A DNA stretch of 35,729 bases from Minisyncoccota bacterium (GTDB lineage Bacteria; Patescibacteriota; Minisyncoccia; Phycocordibacterales; UBA1006): NCBI GenBank assembly GCA_021209525.1, contig JAJOIF010000004.1, positions 1-35,729 of the forward strand, written 5' to 3'. Under the pieces are notes generated by a model that worked only from the letters and a program-made list of their open reading frames with translations, did not search any database and had not been told where the DNA came from. The translations under genes were made by a program, and so were the position numbers. Below are positions 1 through 7,150 of the stretch, one piece after another. Positions within the stretch are counted from its first letter, which is position 1, and each line of letters opens with the position of its first letter.

Positions 1-135
1 TTTTTCCAACCCTCCACGCATCTTCGCCCCGCCGCGATCACACAGTGCGTTGAACACCCCCTTGTCCTTCAGGTTTTGAGCGTTCTCTTTGGTGTCAAAG
101 ATCCTGTCAGCAATTCTAATTCTTAAGGATTAGGG
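1..135 (-). pseudogene. Transposase-like fragment at window edge
   Basis: The minus strand reads open from about position 135 to the window edge and contains DRIFDTKENAQ and GVFNALCDRGG. This resembles an internal stretch of some DDE transposases, where a residue run of the type LKxxGVFNALCPR is common. A TAA stop lies just upstream in this frame and no start codon is visible, so this is at best a 3' or internal remnant that continues outside the window. It lies downstream of a second, better preserved transposase remnant on the same strand and shares its higher GC content. The family assignment is weak, and it could be unrelated non-coding DNA. Confidence 0.3.
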
Positions 136-263
136 TGGCTATTTAGTTCACATAAAAGAATAAGGCTGGTTAGTAGATCTTCAGTTTAAAGTGTGTCGAC
201 ATGGCATTTGTGTAAGCTCCGCCAGGCGTCAGCTACAAAGCTGTCGCCCCCACGTGCGATCCA

Positions 264-1499
264 CTACTTTTTCTTTTTCTTTTCCTCTTTCGCATACGGA
301 CCTACTTCCAGTCCTTTGATCATGAAGTCCATCAGACTTTCCCAGTCCTCAAAATACATGTACTGGGTCCAATACCCGGATATGTTCGAAAAAGTATCCC
401 TTCGTCCCAAGGTTTCCCGCACCAGCTGGTTTTTTGCTGTCGGCTAACTCCAACAGTGTATGCAATCCAAAGGCCAGGATATTCATCGTTAGCAGCAGAG
501 AAGATAAATGCTTTTTTCCATGCCCAAAGTTGCTCTCCAAATGATACCCGTTGGTGTTGAGACCCATTGCTATTTTCGTTCTCAGTCTTCCATCGCGCCT
601 TGGCTGAGGCCACCAGTTTGGCTAAATGAGTGACATCCACAGGCCAATCAGTTATCCATGAACACCAGCATAACTCCTTGCCCTGATCATCCTGGATCCT
701 CACGGAGAACCGGTTGACTTTGAGGGCATCGGCTCCCAGGGTAAGCGGGGCTCCCTGGAACCAGCTTTTCTCCTGATTTTCATAGCGGTTGCTCTTGATC
801 CGAACCCGCTTCTTGAGCACTGGCAACTCCTTTCCTAGCTCCAAATCGGCGATCCAGCCAGCCAGGTGGGTATGGGAGGCGGGCTTGCAGGTGAAAAGAA
901 AGTGAAAGCCATAAAGCATGGCCATCCGGCAGAGTGGCTCATGGGCTTAAAGATCATCCCCCAGCAGAGTTGGATTATTTTTGGCATATGGGGGGAATAG
1001 TTGGCGATCCAGCGCTTAGCGGCCTCGATTTCACAGTCCTGTTTGTCATGGCCATCCTAAGTAGTGATGAACTCCGTGCGCAATGGCAGAACTTGTGAGC
1101 TGCCTGGACTGACAATCACTGGAGTGATGGCACTGTGGTAATGGGTGACTGATCCATTTGGATGGTGGGTGGAGGAACAGTGAGGGCAGTGAATATTGTT
1201 GGACTGAAAGGAAAAGTAGTAGGTACCGTCCAGGGCAATGAGCTGGGAATGATGGACAGGGCGGGCCCACATGGCTTCCAGGACGCCTTGTTGATCAAAG
1301 GCCTGGAGAAGATCATCGAAGAGACCGTTGAAATGAGTGGGACTGACAGGATCAAGAGTTTTTCGAATATGGTTATCCATGGGAATTTTCCCAACTTGAA
1401 AGTGATTATGGGCATTTGAGGAGGAGCGTGTTTTCTCCATGGCCCTCCGGAAGGAGAGAGAAGCAGGACATTGAGTGAAGAAGACCGAGAAGGCGGACA
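264..1499 (-). pseudogene. Decayed DDE transposase (IS remnant)
   Basis: Pieces of one transposase can be read in order on the minus strand but in several frames. They run from MSAFSVFFTQCP, through LIALDGTYYFSFQS and CPHCSSTHHPNGS, then DGHDKQDCEIEAAKRW and LLGDDL, then ARWKTENENSNG, then NTNGYHLESNFGHGKKHL, to a lysine-rich end with a TAG stop at 266-264. The ALDGT, GDDL and WKxENE blocks fit the three acidic residues of a DDE transposase of the IS4-like or ISNCY superfamily type. Lesions include an in-frame TAG after EFITT near 1055, a frameshift near 980, a TAA inside LLGDDL*AHEPL, and a further frameshift near 560. About 50 N-terminal residues expected for the family are absent, because the reading frame joins a DUF456 gene at about 1499. 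No terminal inverted repeat was found. The stretch is clearly richer in GC than the rest of the window, which suggests transfer from elsewhere. Confidence 0.85.
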
Positions 1500-1859
1500 C
1501 CCGATACGAAATACCTCTCCGGCAACAATACCCAAGAATAGCCCTACAAATGAGCCAAATGGTGGCACAATCACTGTTCCTAGTATCATCCCAATAAATC
1601 CTAATTTCAGAGAATATGATCGCGCTCCCCCATATCGTGCACCAAGCACCCCTGCGAAATAATCAACGAGCCCAGCGAGAATGACAAATCCCCCAAATAC
1701 TGCAATCATCCACGGAGAGAAACTTTGGAAACCATCTAGAACGCCGTACAGTGTCGCCATGAGGAACATGTACGGAATCCCTGGCAAGAGTGGTGTGAGC
1801 ATCATAAATAACCCTGGGAGCATGAGCATTGCAAAGAGTATTTTGATCCATAATTCCAT
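1500..1859 (-). pseudogene. DUF456 membrane protein, 3'-truncated
   Basis: The N-terminal 120 residues (from MELWIKILFAML) form a hydrophobic protein with several membrane segments and glycine-rich turns, including LLPGIPYMFLMATLYG, YFAGVLGARYGGA and IVPPFGSFVGLFLG. This pattern is typical of DUF456 proteins, small integral membrane proteins of unknown function that are usually about 160 residues long. The frame continues past about 1500 into transposase DNA (GCPPSRSSS), so roughly the last 40 residues are lost. A start at 1859 is preferred over one at 1940, because the longer form would overlap the tRNA-Val gene and a -10 box TATACT ends 8 bases upstream of 1859. The gene is presumably non-functional, although a chimeric protein could still be made. 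Confidence 0.75.
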
Positions 1860-1867
1860 ATACCTAT

Positions 1868-1873
1868 AGTATA
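1868..1873 (-). promoter_or_regulatory. -10 box TATACT, DUF456 gene
   Basis: TATACT on the minus strand ends 8 bases before the ATG at 1859, which predicts a leaderless or nearly leaderless transcript. Confidence 0.5.
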
Positions 1874-1898
1874 CGATATTGTGTGTCTTTTTCAAATG

Positions 1899-1971
1899 TG
1901 TACGATAGAAGATTCGAACTTCTGACCTTCCGCGAGTCAAGCGGACGCTCTACCAACTGAGCTAATCGTAC
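1899..1971 (-). tRNA. tRNA-Val (GAC)
   Basis: All four arms can be drawn. The acceptor is GTACGAT paired with ATCGTAC, the D stem GCTC/GAGC, the anticodon stem TCCGC/GCGGA with loop TTGACTC, and the T arm AGAAG-TTCGAAT-CTTCT. The anticodon is GAC, reading Val codons GTC and GTT. The discriminator is A and CCA is not encoded. The base after the anticodon (position 37) is T, where nearly all tRNAs have a purine; the six other tRNAs in this window have A or G there. It lies between the DUF456 gene and a divergent tRNA-Glu. Confidence 0.9.
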
Positions 1972-1984
1972 ATAATATAGATCT

Positions 1985-2012
1985 ATTGTACTTATAAAAT
2001 TATTTGAGGCAA
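1985..2012 (-). promoter_or_regulatory. Promoter of tRNA-Val
   Basis: On the minus strand, TTGCCT and TACAAT are separated by 16 bases and end about 14 bases before the tRNA 5' end. Confidence 0.45.
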
Positions 2013-2025
2013 TATACAAAAAGAG

Positions 2026-2053
2026 TTGATTTTTAAATTACATCTGCTATTAT
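2026..2053 (+). promoter_or_regulatory. Promoter of tRNA-Glu
   Basis: TTGATT is followed 16 bases later by TATTAT with an upstream TGC (extended -10). A perfect 6-bp hairpin, GTGCTG-TCA-CAGCAC at 2061-2075, lies in the presumed leader before the tRNA. Confidence 0.5.
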
Positions 2054-2088
2054 ATAGACCGTGCTGTCACAGCACCTATGCCTTTTTA

Positions 2089-2163
2089 GGCTCCATCGTC
2101 TAACGGTTAGGACGCCAGGTTTTCATCCTGGAAATCGGAGTTCGATTCTCCGTGGAGTCACCA
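2089..2163 (+). tRNA. tRNA-Glu (TTC)
   Basis: The acceptor is GGCTCCA paired with TGGAGTC, including one G-T pair. The anticodon stem is CCAGG/CCTGG with loop TTTTCAT, so the anticodon is TTC. The T arm is TCGGAG-TTCGATT-CTCCG. The 3' end reads A-CCA, so the CCA tail appears to be encoded. Confidence 0.93.
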
Positions 2164-2255
2164 TCACGAGCGATAGCTCAAGCGCTCGAAAGTCTTTGTT
2201 TTGCAACACTTTCAAAAATCAGAAATCGAGCACCTTTCCAGGAATCGAATTAAAC

Positions 2256-2281
2256 AAAAAAAACATCATACGGTGTTTTTT
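2256..2281. terminator. Bidirectional terminator
   Basis: AAAAAACATC and GGTGTTTTTT form a stem with loop ATAC. The plus strand ends in a T run serving tRNA-Glu, and the minus strand ends in TTTTTTTT serving the convergent 2H gene, whose TAA stop (2282-2280) overlaps the stem. Confidence 0.7.
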
Positions 2282-2801
2282 AGCTTTTTGTAATCTCATC
2301 AATAAAATCTTTTGATAATTCAGAGGTGACGTCCTCAGTCATCTTTTGTATATCTTCTTGAGAGTTTAATCCAATACCTTGATCTTGTTTCAATGTATAC
2401 AGCGTTACATGTGTTGGTTGATACGGAATAGATAATCCTAATTCCCTATTCACATGGTCAAAAAATACATCGAGGTTACTTAGCTTGCACATTGCTACCA
2501 GAGATCGCCTCTCTCCTGACTTGTCTACAACATACCGAAATACTCCGGTATACCCTTGAAATGAAAAAGGATGTTTCTGCGCAAAATTACAAAAGAGCTC
2601 TATAATACGATCACCTATACCCTCTTGTACGGATTCTATATTTTTAACACATACTAAACTCACATGAAATTTTGATTTTTTCAAGAGACGCATATTTCTT
2701 ATTTCTATAGATTCTTGCAGATTCTGAAGAGCGGTATCATCGAGCGGTAAAAAAATATATCCTTTATTGTAGTTATAAGGCATATCGTCACATAGTTGCA
2801 T
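2280..2801 (-). CDS. 2H phosphoesterase-like (2'-5' RNA ligase fold) protein
   Basis: This 173-residue protein carries the two signature motifs of the 2H phosphoesterase superfamily, each in a hydrophobic strand: HVS at residues 46-48 (KFHVSLV) and HVT at 131-133 (PTHVTLYT). The spacing of about 85 residues fits the two-lobed fold of LigT/ThpR-type 2'-5' RNA ligases and cyclic phosphodiesterases, in which the two histidines act in hydrolysis of cyclic or 2'-5' phosphodiesters. The motifs are visible; the substrate is unknown. The first ATG at 2801 is chosen because the -10 box TGTTATACT ends 7 bases upstream, which makes the mRNA leaderless. The gene stands alone between two terminators and converges on tRNA-Glu. 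Small HxT-like motifs can occur by chance, but two with correct spacing and strand context make the assignment likely. Confidence 0.7.
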   Translation of the reverse strand: MQLCDDMPYNYNKGYIFLPLDDTALQNLQESIEIRNMRLLKKSKFHVSLVCVKNIESVQEGIGDRIIELFCNFAQKHPFSFQGYTGVFRYVVDKSGERRSLVAMCKLSNLDVFFDHVNRELGLSIPYQPTHVTLYTLKQDQGIGLNSQEDIQKMTEDVTSELSKDFIDEITKS

Positions 2802-2808
2802 ATATTCT

Positions 2809-2817
2809 AGTATAACA
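2809..2817 (-). promoter_or_regulatory. Extended -10 TGTTATACT, 2H gene
   Basis: The extended -10 box ends 7 bases before the start codon at 2801, giving a predicted leaderless transcript. Confidence 0.55.
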
Positions 2818-2836
2818 CATATACAAGCACCCCGCC

Positions 2837-2865
2837 TTGACCCATCCTCCCTTTTTGTGTATCAT
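2837..2865 (+). promoter_or_regulatory. Promoter of secreted-protein gene
   Basis: TTGACC and TATCAT are separated by 17 bases. The predicted start near 2872 leaves an AT-rich leader of about 54 bases, unlike the leaderless genes nearby. Confidence 0.5.
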
Positions 2866-2925
2866 AGCTCAGAATTTAATTCATTTCTTTAATCTTTAAA
2901 AATTTAAAAACAAAAAACAGAAACT

Positions 2926-3375
2926 ATGAAAAAAACTTTAGTACATCTGAGCCTCTTCATTATGCTAGGCATAATGAGCGCATCGAATGCATATGCATTC
3001 GAAAAAATTGCATTAACCGAAACCGAAGGAGTGCTCGTTGCTCCTGACGAAATCATCATCTATCAACAGCCAGAAAAAATGATCTTGTACAGCAGATTCA
3101 ATGAATCCTTGCACGTAGACATTGCCGGGTATATTGTTCAGCACGATGATCGGATTAATGACATGGGAAAGAATTCCTTGTTGGCAATTATGAAAAACGG
3201 TCTTTTGAAAACCAAACAGAAAAAAGACCATATTGTCATAACACTTACCCATCAAGGCGAAACTATTCGCATGAAAGTATTTAAAGGAGGTACCTGCGGC
3301 ATTGAATATGCGCTCAGCGCTAACCTTAAATATTATCATTACCATAGAGAATCCTTCCCGTATCCTCAAATGTAA
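2926..3375 (+). CDS. Small secreted protein, function unknown
   Basis: The 149-residue product starts with a clear signal peptide: MKKT, a hydrophobic core (LSLFIMLGIM), then SNAYA with probable cleavage before FEKIAL at about residue 25. The mature part of about 125 residues is a mix of short beta-like stretches such as GVLVAPDEIIIY and HIVITLTHQGETIRMKVF. It has a single cysteine and a His/Tyr-rich end (YYHYHRESF). No known domain was recognised. It has its own sigma70-like promoter and is followed by a strong terminator, so it is a single-gene unit. Export to the periplasm or cell surface is inferred from the signal peptide. Confidence 0.75.
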   Translation: MKKTLVHLSLFIMLGIMSASNAYAFEKIALTETEGVLVAPDEIIIYQQPEKMILYSRFNESLHVDIAGYIVQHDDRINDMGKNSLLAIMKNGLLKTKQKKDHIVITLTHQGETIRMKVFKGGTCGIEYALSANLKYYHYHRESFPYPQM

Positions 3376-3400
3376 TAAAGATGCTCGCACGCATAGTACC

Positions 3401-3425
3401 CCGCCTCTTTTTGAGGCGGTTTTTT
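3401..3425 (+). terminator. Rho-independent terminator
   Basis: CCGCCTC and GAGGCGG form a 7-bp GC-rich stem with a T5 loop, followed by six T, 25 bases after the secreted-protein gene. Confidence 0.9.
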
Positions 3426-3426
3426 C

Positions 3427-3454
3427 TTGCACATATGCCGAAAAAATGTATAGT
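3427..3454 (+). promoter_or_regulatory. Promoter of coaE-coaD fusion
   Basis: TTGCAC and TATAGT are separated by 16 bases, with TG directly before the -10. A small hairpin ATGTGT-AA-ACACAT plus T run follows in the leader (about 3455-3472) and could attenuate, but it is short. Confidence 0.45.
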
Positions 3455-3491
3455 ATGTGTAAACACATTTTTAAAAACTAAATAATCACCT

Positions 3492-4565
3492 ATGAGAAAA
3501 ATTATCAGAATCACCGGACAAATAGGAGTAGGTAAAAGCTCTTTGATGCGCATACTGCGATCACTTTTTACAGATGCAGTGTTTATCGACACCGACAGTA
3601 TCGCCAAAGAAATTATCAAAAACGATGCACAGGTGCGTCAAAAACTGAGCACTTGTTTGGGGTGTATGTATGATCACGAGAACGAAGATCATACAGCACG
3701 TCTGAGGCAGATTTTTTTTGAAAACAATGCGTTTAAAAAACAAATTGAGGATATAGTGCATCCTTTAGTGTATGCAGAAATTGAAAAAATCATTAGAAAT
3801 CGGAATGGGTCAGGGCACATATTCATTGAATCCGCCCTCCTTTATAGCAATCGTGCTAATTTTTTTGATGCAACAATCAGTGTTATTTGCAGCAATAAAG
3901 AATTGCATATACAAAGAATTCTCGAGCACCGCACACATTTGTCTAAGCAAGAGGTTCATGCGATACTTTCGCAACAGCCCTCAGTTGTAGAGTACATACA
4001 GAAATCTGATTTTGTTATAGATACCGCATATTCTGAGAAAGCACATATTTTTGATGTATCGCTTTGCGTTGAGTGGATTGATTATGTGCTCGTTCAAAAA
4101 CAAAAGTGGGCAGTATTCTCTGGATCATTTCTCCCTTTTACTAAAGGACATGAATCTGTTGTTGAGCAATATCTGCATATATTTGATCGTATTTTTGTTA
4201 TGCAGGCATTCAATCCTGAAAAGGATCATTTGCGTGGTAAGTATTCTATTGACGAGAAATTACTTCCCGACCATATGAAGGGTCGTGTATTTTTTATCAA
4301 GCCGCAACAAAAAATGACTGCGCATATGATCAAAGAATTTGGGACACGTATTCAAATACGCGGAGTCAGAGATGATCAGGATATGATCTATGAACAAAAG
4401 ATTTACAAATTTAATCACATTATAGACAAAGACATCATTACTTTGTTCGTATTTGCTCATCCAAAATATGAATCCATTAGCTCTTCTTTGGCTCGCCAAG
4501 TTGAATCTCTTGATTCAGTGTTTAGGGATATTGTGCCTCCTTATGTCAAAATAGAAGGATCATAA
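3492..4565 (+). CDS. Bifunctional CoA synthase: CoaE (dephospho-CoA kinase) - CoaD (PPAT) fusion
   Basis: One 357-residue frame carries both final enzymes of coenzyme A synthesis. Residues 1-200 match dephospho-CoA kinase: a P-loop GQIGVGKSS at 9-17, FIDTDSIAKEI, VHPLVYAEI (the HP motif), IESALLYS, and SDFVIDT near the end of the domain. Residues 206-357 match phosphopantetheine adenylyltransferase: AVFSGSFLPFTKGH (the GSFxPxTxGH nucleotidyltransferase signature), IRGVRDDQDMIYE (RG-R-D-E motif) and YESISSSLARQV (the ISSS ATP-binding motif). CoaD would adenylate 4'-phosphopantetheine to dephospho-CoA, and CoaE would phosphorylate that to CoA. The order is the reverse of animal CoA synthase, which has the adenylyltransferase first. 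Both halves keep their key motifs, so both are probably active. No frameshift or linker repeat is seen. It is a single-gene unit between a promoter and a terminator. Confidence 0.88.
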   Translation: MRKIIRITGQIGVGKSSLMRILRSLFTDAVFIDTDSIAKEIIKNDAQVRQKLSTCLGCMYDHENEDHTARLRQIFFENNAFKKQIEDIVHPLVYAEIEKIIRNRNGSGHIFIESALLYSNRANFFDATISVICSNKELHIQRILEHRTHLSKQEVHAILSQQPSVVEYIQKSDFVIDTAYSEKAHIFDVSLCVEWIDYVLVQKQKWAVFSGSFLPFTKGHESVVEQYLHIFDRIFVMQAFNPEKDHLRGKYSIDEKLLPDHMKGRVFFIKPQQKMTAHMIKEFGTRIQIRGVRDDQDMIYEQKIYKFNHIIDKDIITLFVFAHPKYESISSSLARQVESLDSVFRDIVPPYVKIEGS

Positions 4566-4584
4566 GACATTCTCGCATATCACC

Positions 4585-4621
4585 AAAGAGTATCCCAACA
4601 GAAGGATGCTCTTTTTTTTTT
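4585..4621 (+). terminator. Rho-independent terminator
   Basis: AAAGAGTATCC pairs with GGATGCTCTTT (one G-T pair), followed by ten T. It ends the coaE-coaD transcript; its T run overlaps the -35 box of the next gene. Confidence 0.85.
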
Positions 4622-4649
4622 GACATTGTGCACACAGACATGCTACAGT
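4620..4649 (+). promoter_or_regulatory. Promoter of gene at 4676
   Basis: A perfect TTGACA lies 18 bases before TACAGT, which has an upstream TGC. Confidence 0.6.
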
Positions 4650-4675
4650 GGAAATAATCATTAAACTTTTACACT

Positions 4676-5146
4676 ATGAATATATCTCAGTATCGATCAG
4701 CTTTCAGAAAGCATCGCATTGAATTGTTTCTGTATGAACATCTCTCCTATGTGCGCATGATGGTCATCGTTTCCCTGCTCCTTATATTTGGAATATTTGG
4801 AACATCTACACATACCATTGCACATGAACTCCTTGGAGTCACGCTCGCGCTCTGGCTCCTTATATGTTCCGCTGCCATCTACACCTACACAAGCCCGAAC
4901 CGTGCACATGATGCGTACTATCAATTTATTTTGTTACAGAAAAACAATCTTCAGAAAAAACTCATCAAAGAAAGTTCCTTATTTGATCCAGTCAGCTCAG
5001 AAGATTTCCGTCTTGCAAATCACGCAGAGAGATCTCTGTGCATACAAGGCATGTCCTTGCATCAAGAAGAACTTGATATGATAGAACAAGAAATTGCTCT
5101 TCTCGATAATGAGCTTGATAAAGAGCTGTCTCTATTAAAGAGATAA
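4676..5146 (+). CDS. Small membrane protein with coiled-coil tail, function unknown
   Basis: The 156-residue protein has a basic N-terminus, two adjacent hydrophobic segments (about residues 26-42, VRMMVIVSLLLIFGIFG, and 50-72, LLGVTLALWLLICSAAI), and a charged C-terminal half with heptad-like leucine and glutamate spacing from about residue 115 (EELDMIEQEIALLDNELDKELSLL), consistent with a coiled coil. No known family was recognised. It has its own good promoter and terminator. The two-TM hairpin with a cytoplasmic helical tail could suit a scaffold or a partner of a larger membrane complex, but nothing in the neighbourhood points to which. Confidence 0.7.
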   Translation: MNISQYRSAFRKHRIELFLYEHLSYVRMMVIVSLLLIFGIFGTSTHTIAHELLGVTLALWLLICSAAIYTYTSPNRAHDAYYQFILLQKNNLQKKLIKESSLFDPVSSEDFRLANHAERSLCIQGMSLHQEELDMIEQEIALLDNELDKELSLLKR

Positions 5147-5161
5147 TCCTCAGAAATACCA

Positions 5162-5187
5162 AAGCCCCGTACATGCGGGGCTTTTAT
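5162..5187 (+). terminator. Rho-independent terminator
   Basis: AAGCCCCG and CGGGGCTT form an 8-bp stem with loop TACATG, followed by a short T-rich tail. Confidence 0.88.
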
Positions 5188-5272
5188 TATGGGTATACAT
5201 TATGATGTTATCAGTACGTACTCATTTTACATCTACATACCGTAAATGCTTACCCAAAAGAGAGTATGGTGC

Positions 5273-6013
5273 TTACAAATTCAAATCCCAAGAAATGCGC
5301 ACAGATGATTCTGCTCGATCATACGCAAAAGGTAATGATTCGAGTATGTGTCCGTCTTCAAAACGAACCATTCCTGTTTGTGTTGACGGGTCAAGGGTGA
5401 CCGCTGTCACATACCACGTTCCTCCATGCACAGCGTCAACAGGTGCAATCGTGGCAATATTCTTGCGCACATAGTCAGTGACTATAATATGATCATCAAG
5501 ATCATCACAAGGGATTGTATTCAAATTTTGCCAAAAGAGATTTCCCGGATTTCGATAGAGATAATCATCTGTTTCTGAGCGGTACTCCATTTCACCAAAT
5601 GCAATATCTGCGCGTAGTGCATTGAAGCGCACAAAGAATTGCTCTATTGTTGTCATACCTTCTGCTGTGACGCGAGTGGTGAGATCTGCTTGGAGCATGT
5701 CTTCGTGAACGAGTAATGATTCCAGATTCAAGATTTCTGTATGCCGGCTGTCGGTCATGCTCGGTTCATTGACATACAATCCTGTAATATTTTCTGGGGA
5801 GAGATTAAGGATGAGCCATGACCGATCATACATTTCAAATGCCGCAGGTGCATTTCTAAAATAACAGAGAGATTCAGTACCAAGGCGAGCATAATCATCG
5901 CCTTGATTATGAAAAGGCGTTCTCTTGGTGATCATGAGAAAAACCGCAATGAGTATAATAATAACACCGAGCGCAATACTGTATGTTTTTTTGTTCAAGA
6001 TAAGATGTTTCAT
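5273..6013 (-). CDS. Membrane-anchored extracytoplasmic protein, function unknown
   Basis: The 246-residue product has a short basic start, one hydrophobic segment at about residues 11-28 (SIALGVIIILIAVFLMI), and a soluble remainder rich in Asp/Glu and Tyr. The C-terminal part, HIIVTDYVRKNIATIAP then GGTWYVTAVTLDPSTQTG and VRFEDGH, resembles a short beta domain that I recall as recurrent in Patescibacteria surface proteins, without a named function. It lies 18 bases downstream of the DoxX-like gene on the same strand and is probably co-transcribed with it. The function is not inferred further. Confidence 0.72.
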   Translation of the reverse strand: MKHLILNKKTYSIALGVIIILIAVFLMITKRTPFHNQGDDYARLGTESLCYFRNAPAAFEMYDRSWLILNLSPENITGLYVNEPSMTDSRHTEILNLESLLVHEDMLQADLTTRVTAEGMTTIEQFFVRFNALRADIAFGEMEYRSETDDYLYRNPGNLFWQNLNTIPCDDLDDHIIVTDYVRKNIATIAPVDAVHGGTWYVTAVTLDPSTQTGMVRFEDGHILESLPFAYDRAESSVRISWDLNL

Positions 6014-6031
6014 AAAAATAATGTGTAAAAA

Positions 6032-6454
6032 TTAGTCCCAACTCTTCATGCCTATGTATCCAAGTACCACCGCATAGATGAGCTGATATTCAATAAATGG
6101 ATTATGACTTGGCCATAATACCGCAGCGTACACGATGAGCATCATTACCATTCCGGCAAGCCCTCCAAGTCGCACCCAACGATTTACTAAAAGCGTTACA
6201 CCAACAAAGAGGAGTCCGAGCATAAATATCCAATCAATAATGGGATTTCCTGCAAGTCCTTGAAAGAATGTTGCAAAAGGCCCTTGTACACCAAGTAAAA
6301 AACCAGTGGTTGGTGAAGCTCCAGACACCCACGCTTGCGCTGATGGTGTTGCGAGTCCGAGACCAAATGTTTTGTCTAGAAATGCCCACAAGAATGTAAA
6401 TCCCATGAGAAAACGAAGTGCGCTAAAAAAAGAATGTGGTGATATAAATGACAT
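6032..6454 (-). CDS. DoxX-like integral membrane protein
   Basis: The 140-residue protein has four predicted membrane segments. After MSFISPHSFFSALRF the first is FLMGFTFLWAFLDKTFG, and others include GNPIIDWIFMLGLLFVGVTLL and LGGLAGMVMMLIVYAAVLW. The layout, including the early Phe/Trp-Asp-K motif and GLATPSAQAW, matches the DoxX / thiosulfate-quinone-oxidoreductase small-subunit-like superfamily. Members are linked to sulfur or oxidative-stress chemistry, but in small genomes their role is unknown. A start at 6454 is preferred over the open frame's upstream edge at 6496, because the -10 box TATACT lies at 6490-6485 and would overlap the longer form. Confidence 0.78.
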   Translation of the reverse strand: MSFISPHSFFSALRFLMGFTFLWAFLDKTFGLGLATPSAQAWVSGASPTTGFLLGVQGPFATFFQGLAGNPIIDWIFMLGLLFVGVTLLVNRWVRLGGLAGMVMMLIVYAAVLWPSHNPFIEYQLIYAVVLGYIGMKSWD

Positions 6455-6484
6455 ACAAATACATATTTGATGAATAATACATAT

Positions 6485-6490
6485 AGTATA
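6485..6490 (-). promoter_or_regulatory. -10 box TATACT, doxX-like operon
   Basis: The minus-strand TATACT predicts a start near 6478 and a leader of about 24 bases before the ATG at 6454. Confidence 0.45.
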
Positions 6491-6586
6491 CACCAAAATA
6501 AAAAATATGTGTCTGCTTTACTTTTTTAAAAAATGTGTTAATCTATGTTTTAAATAAACATATCTTATAAAATAAAATAAACAAAC

Positions 6587-7042
6587 ATGAAAGAATTCTT
6601 GAAAAAAATTTTTAAGCCTAAAAAAGATGCGCGCGAAACTATTTTAGAATCCCTGCAGTGGCTCATTGATTACGAGCAGGAATACACTCAATCAATTACA
6701 GAACCAGAAGATGTCTTTGTATTTTTTGAGGCAGTAGATTATGTCATGAGGCCTATTTATACAAGACCTCAATTACGCGCAGAAATTCCCCAGGCATTAA
6801 AAAATGTGCTCGACAAAATTGAGCGATCCCACCACGGACATATCAGAATTTCGCATACTGAAGAGAATCTGGAACTCTGTCATGTGTTCTCACGTTGTCG
6901 AGATCATGGGTATAGTATGCAGATCTTGAAAGAATTACCTCCTGATGATCAGTTTCGCATTATTGAGATAAAACTTGCACGAGAAAGCATTGAGGATCTT
7001 TTTACCGCATTAAAGATGGCTCATACTCAGCTTCAACCCTAA
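6587..7042 (+). CDS. Cytoplasmic protein, function unknown
   Basis: The 151-residue protein has no signal peptide or membrane segment. A basic N-terminal stretch (MKEFLKKIFKPKKD) could be a membrane-surface helix. The rest is mostly helical by composition, with aromatic and acidic blocks (LQWLIDYEQEY, EDVFVFFEAVDYVMRP) and two Cys/His-containing spots (ELCHVFSRCRDHGY) that do not form a recognisable metal site. No family was recognised. It is followed by a good terminator and stands alone upstream of tsaD. Confidence 0.65.
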   Translation: MKEFLKKIFKPKKDARETILESLQWLIDYEQEYTQSITEPEDVFVFFEAVDYVMRPIYTRPQLRAEIPQALKNVLDKIERSHHGHIRISHTEENLELCHVFSRCRDHGYSMQILKELPPDDQFRIIEIKLARESIEDLFTALKMAHTQLQP

Positions 7043-7064
7043 CAGAAACCCTCTGCGTAGAGAT

Positions 7065-7095
7065 ATACCCGACCATATAGTGTCGGGTATTTTTT
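7065..7095 (+). terminator. Rho-independent terminator
   Basis: ATACCCGAC and GTCGGGTAT form a 9-bp stem followed by a T run. Confidence 0.9.
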
Positions 7096-7128
7096 ATAGT
7101 GCACATATATTGCATAAGCCTATTTTTG

Positions 7129-7137
7129 TGCTATGCT
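7129..7137 (+). promoter_or_regulatory. Extended -10 TGCTATGCT, tsaD
   Basis: The box ends 13 bases before the ATG at 7151, giving a leader of about six bases. It argues against a start at 7133, which overlaps the box. Confidence 0.5.
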
Positions 7138-7150
7138 GATGGGTACTTCT

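Noticed and set aside
1162-1419. Plus-strand open frame of 85 codons
   Set aside because: It lies antisense to the transposase remnant and has no protein-like features of its own.
3013-3468. Minus-strand frame opposite the secreted-protein gene
   Set aside because: It reads through the terminator hairpin and has no domain or promoter, while the plus strand has a signal peptide and promoter.
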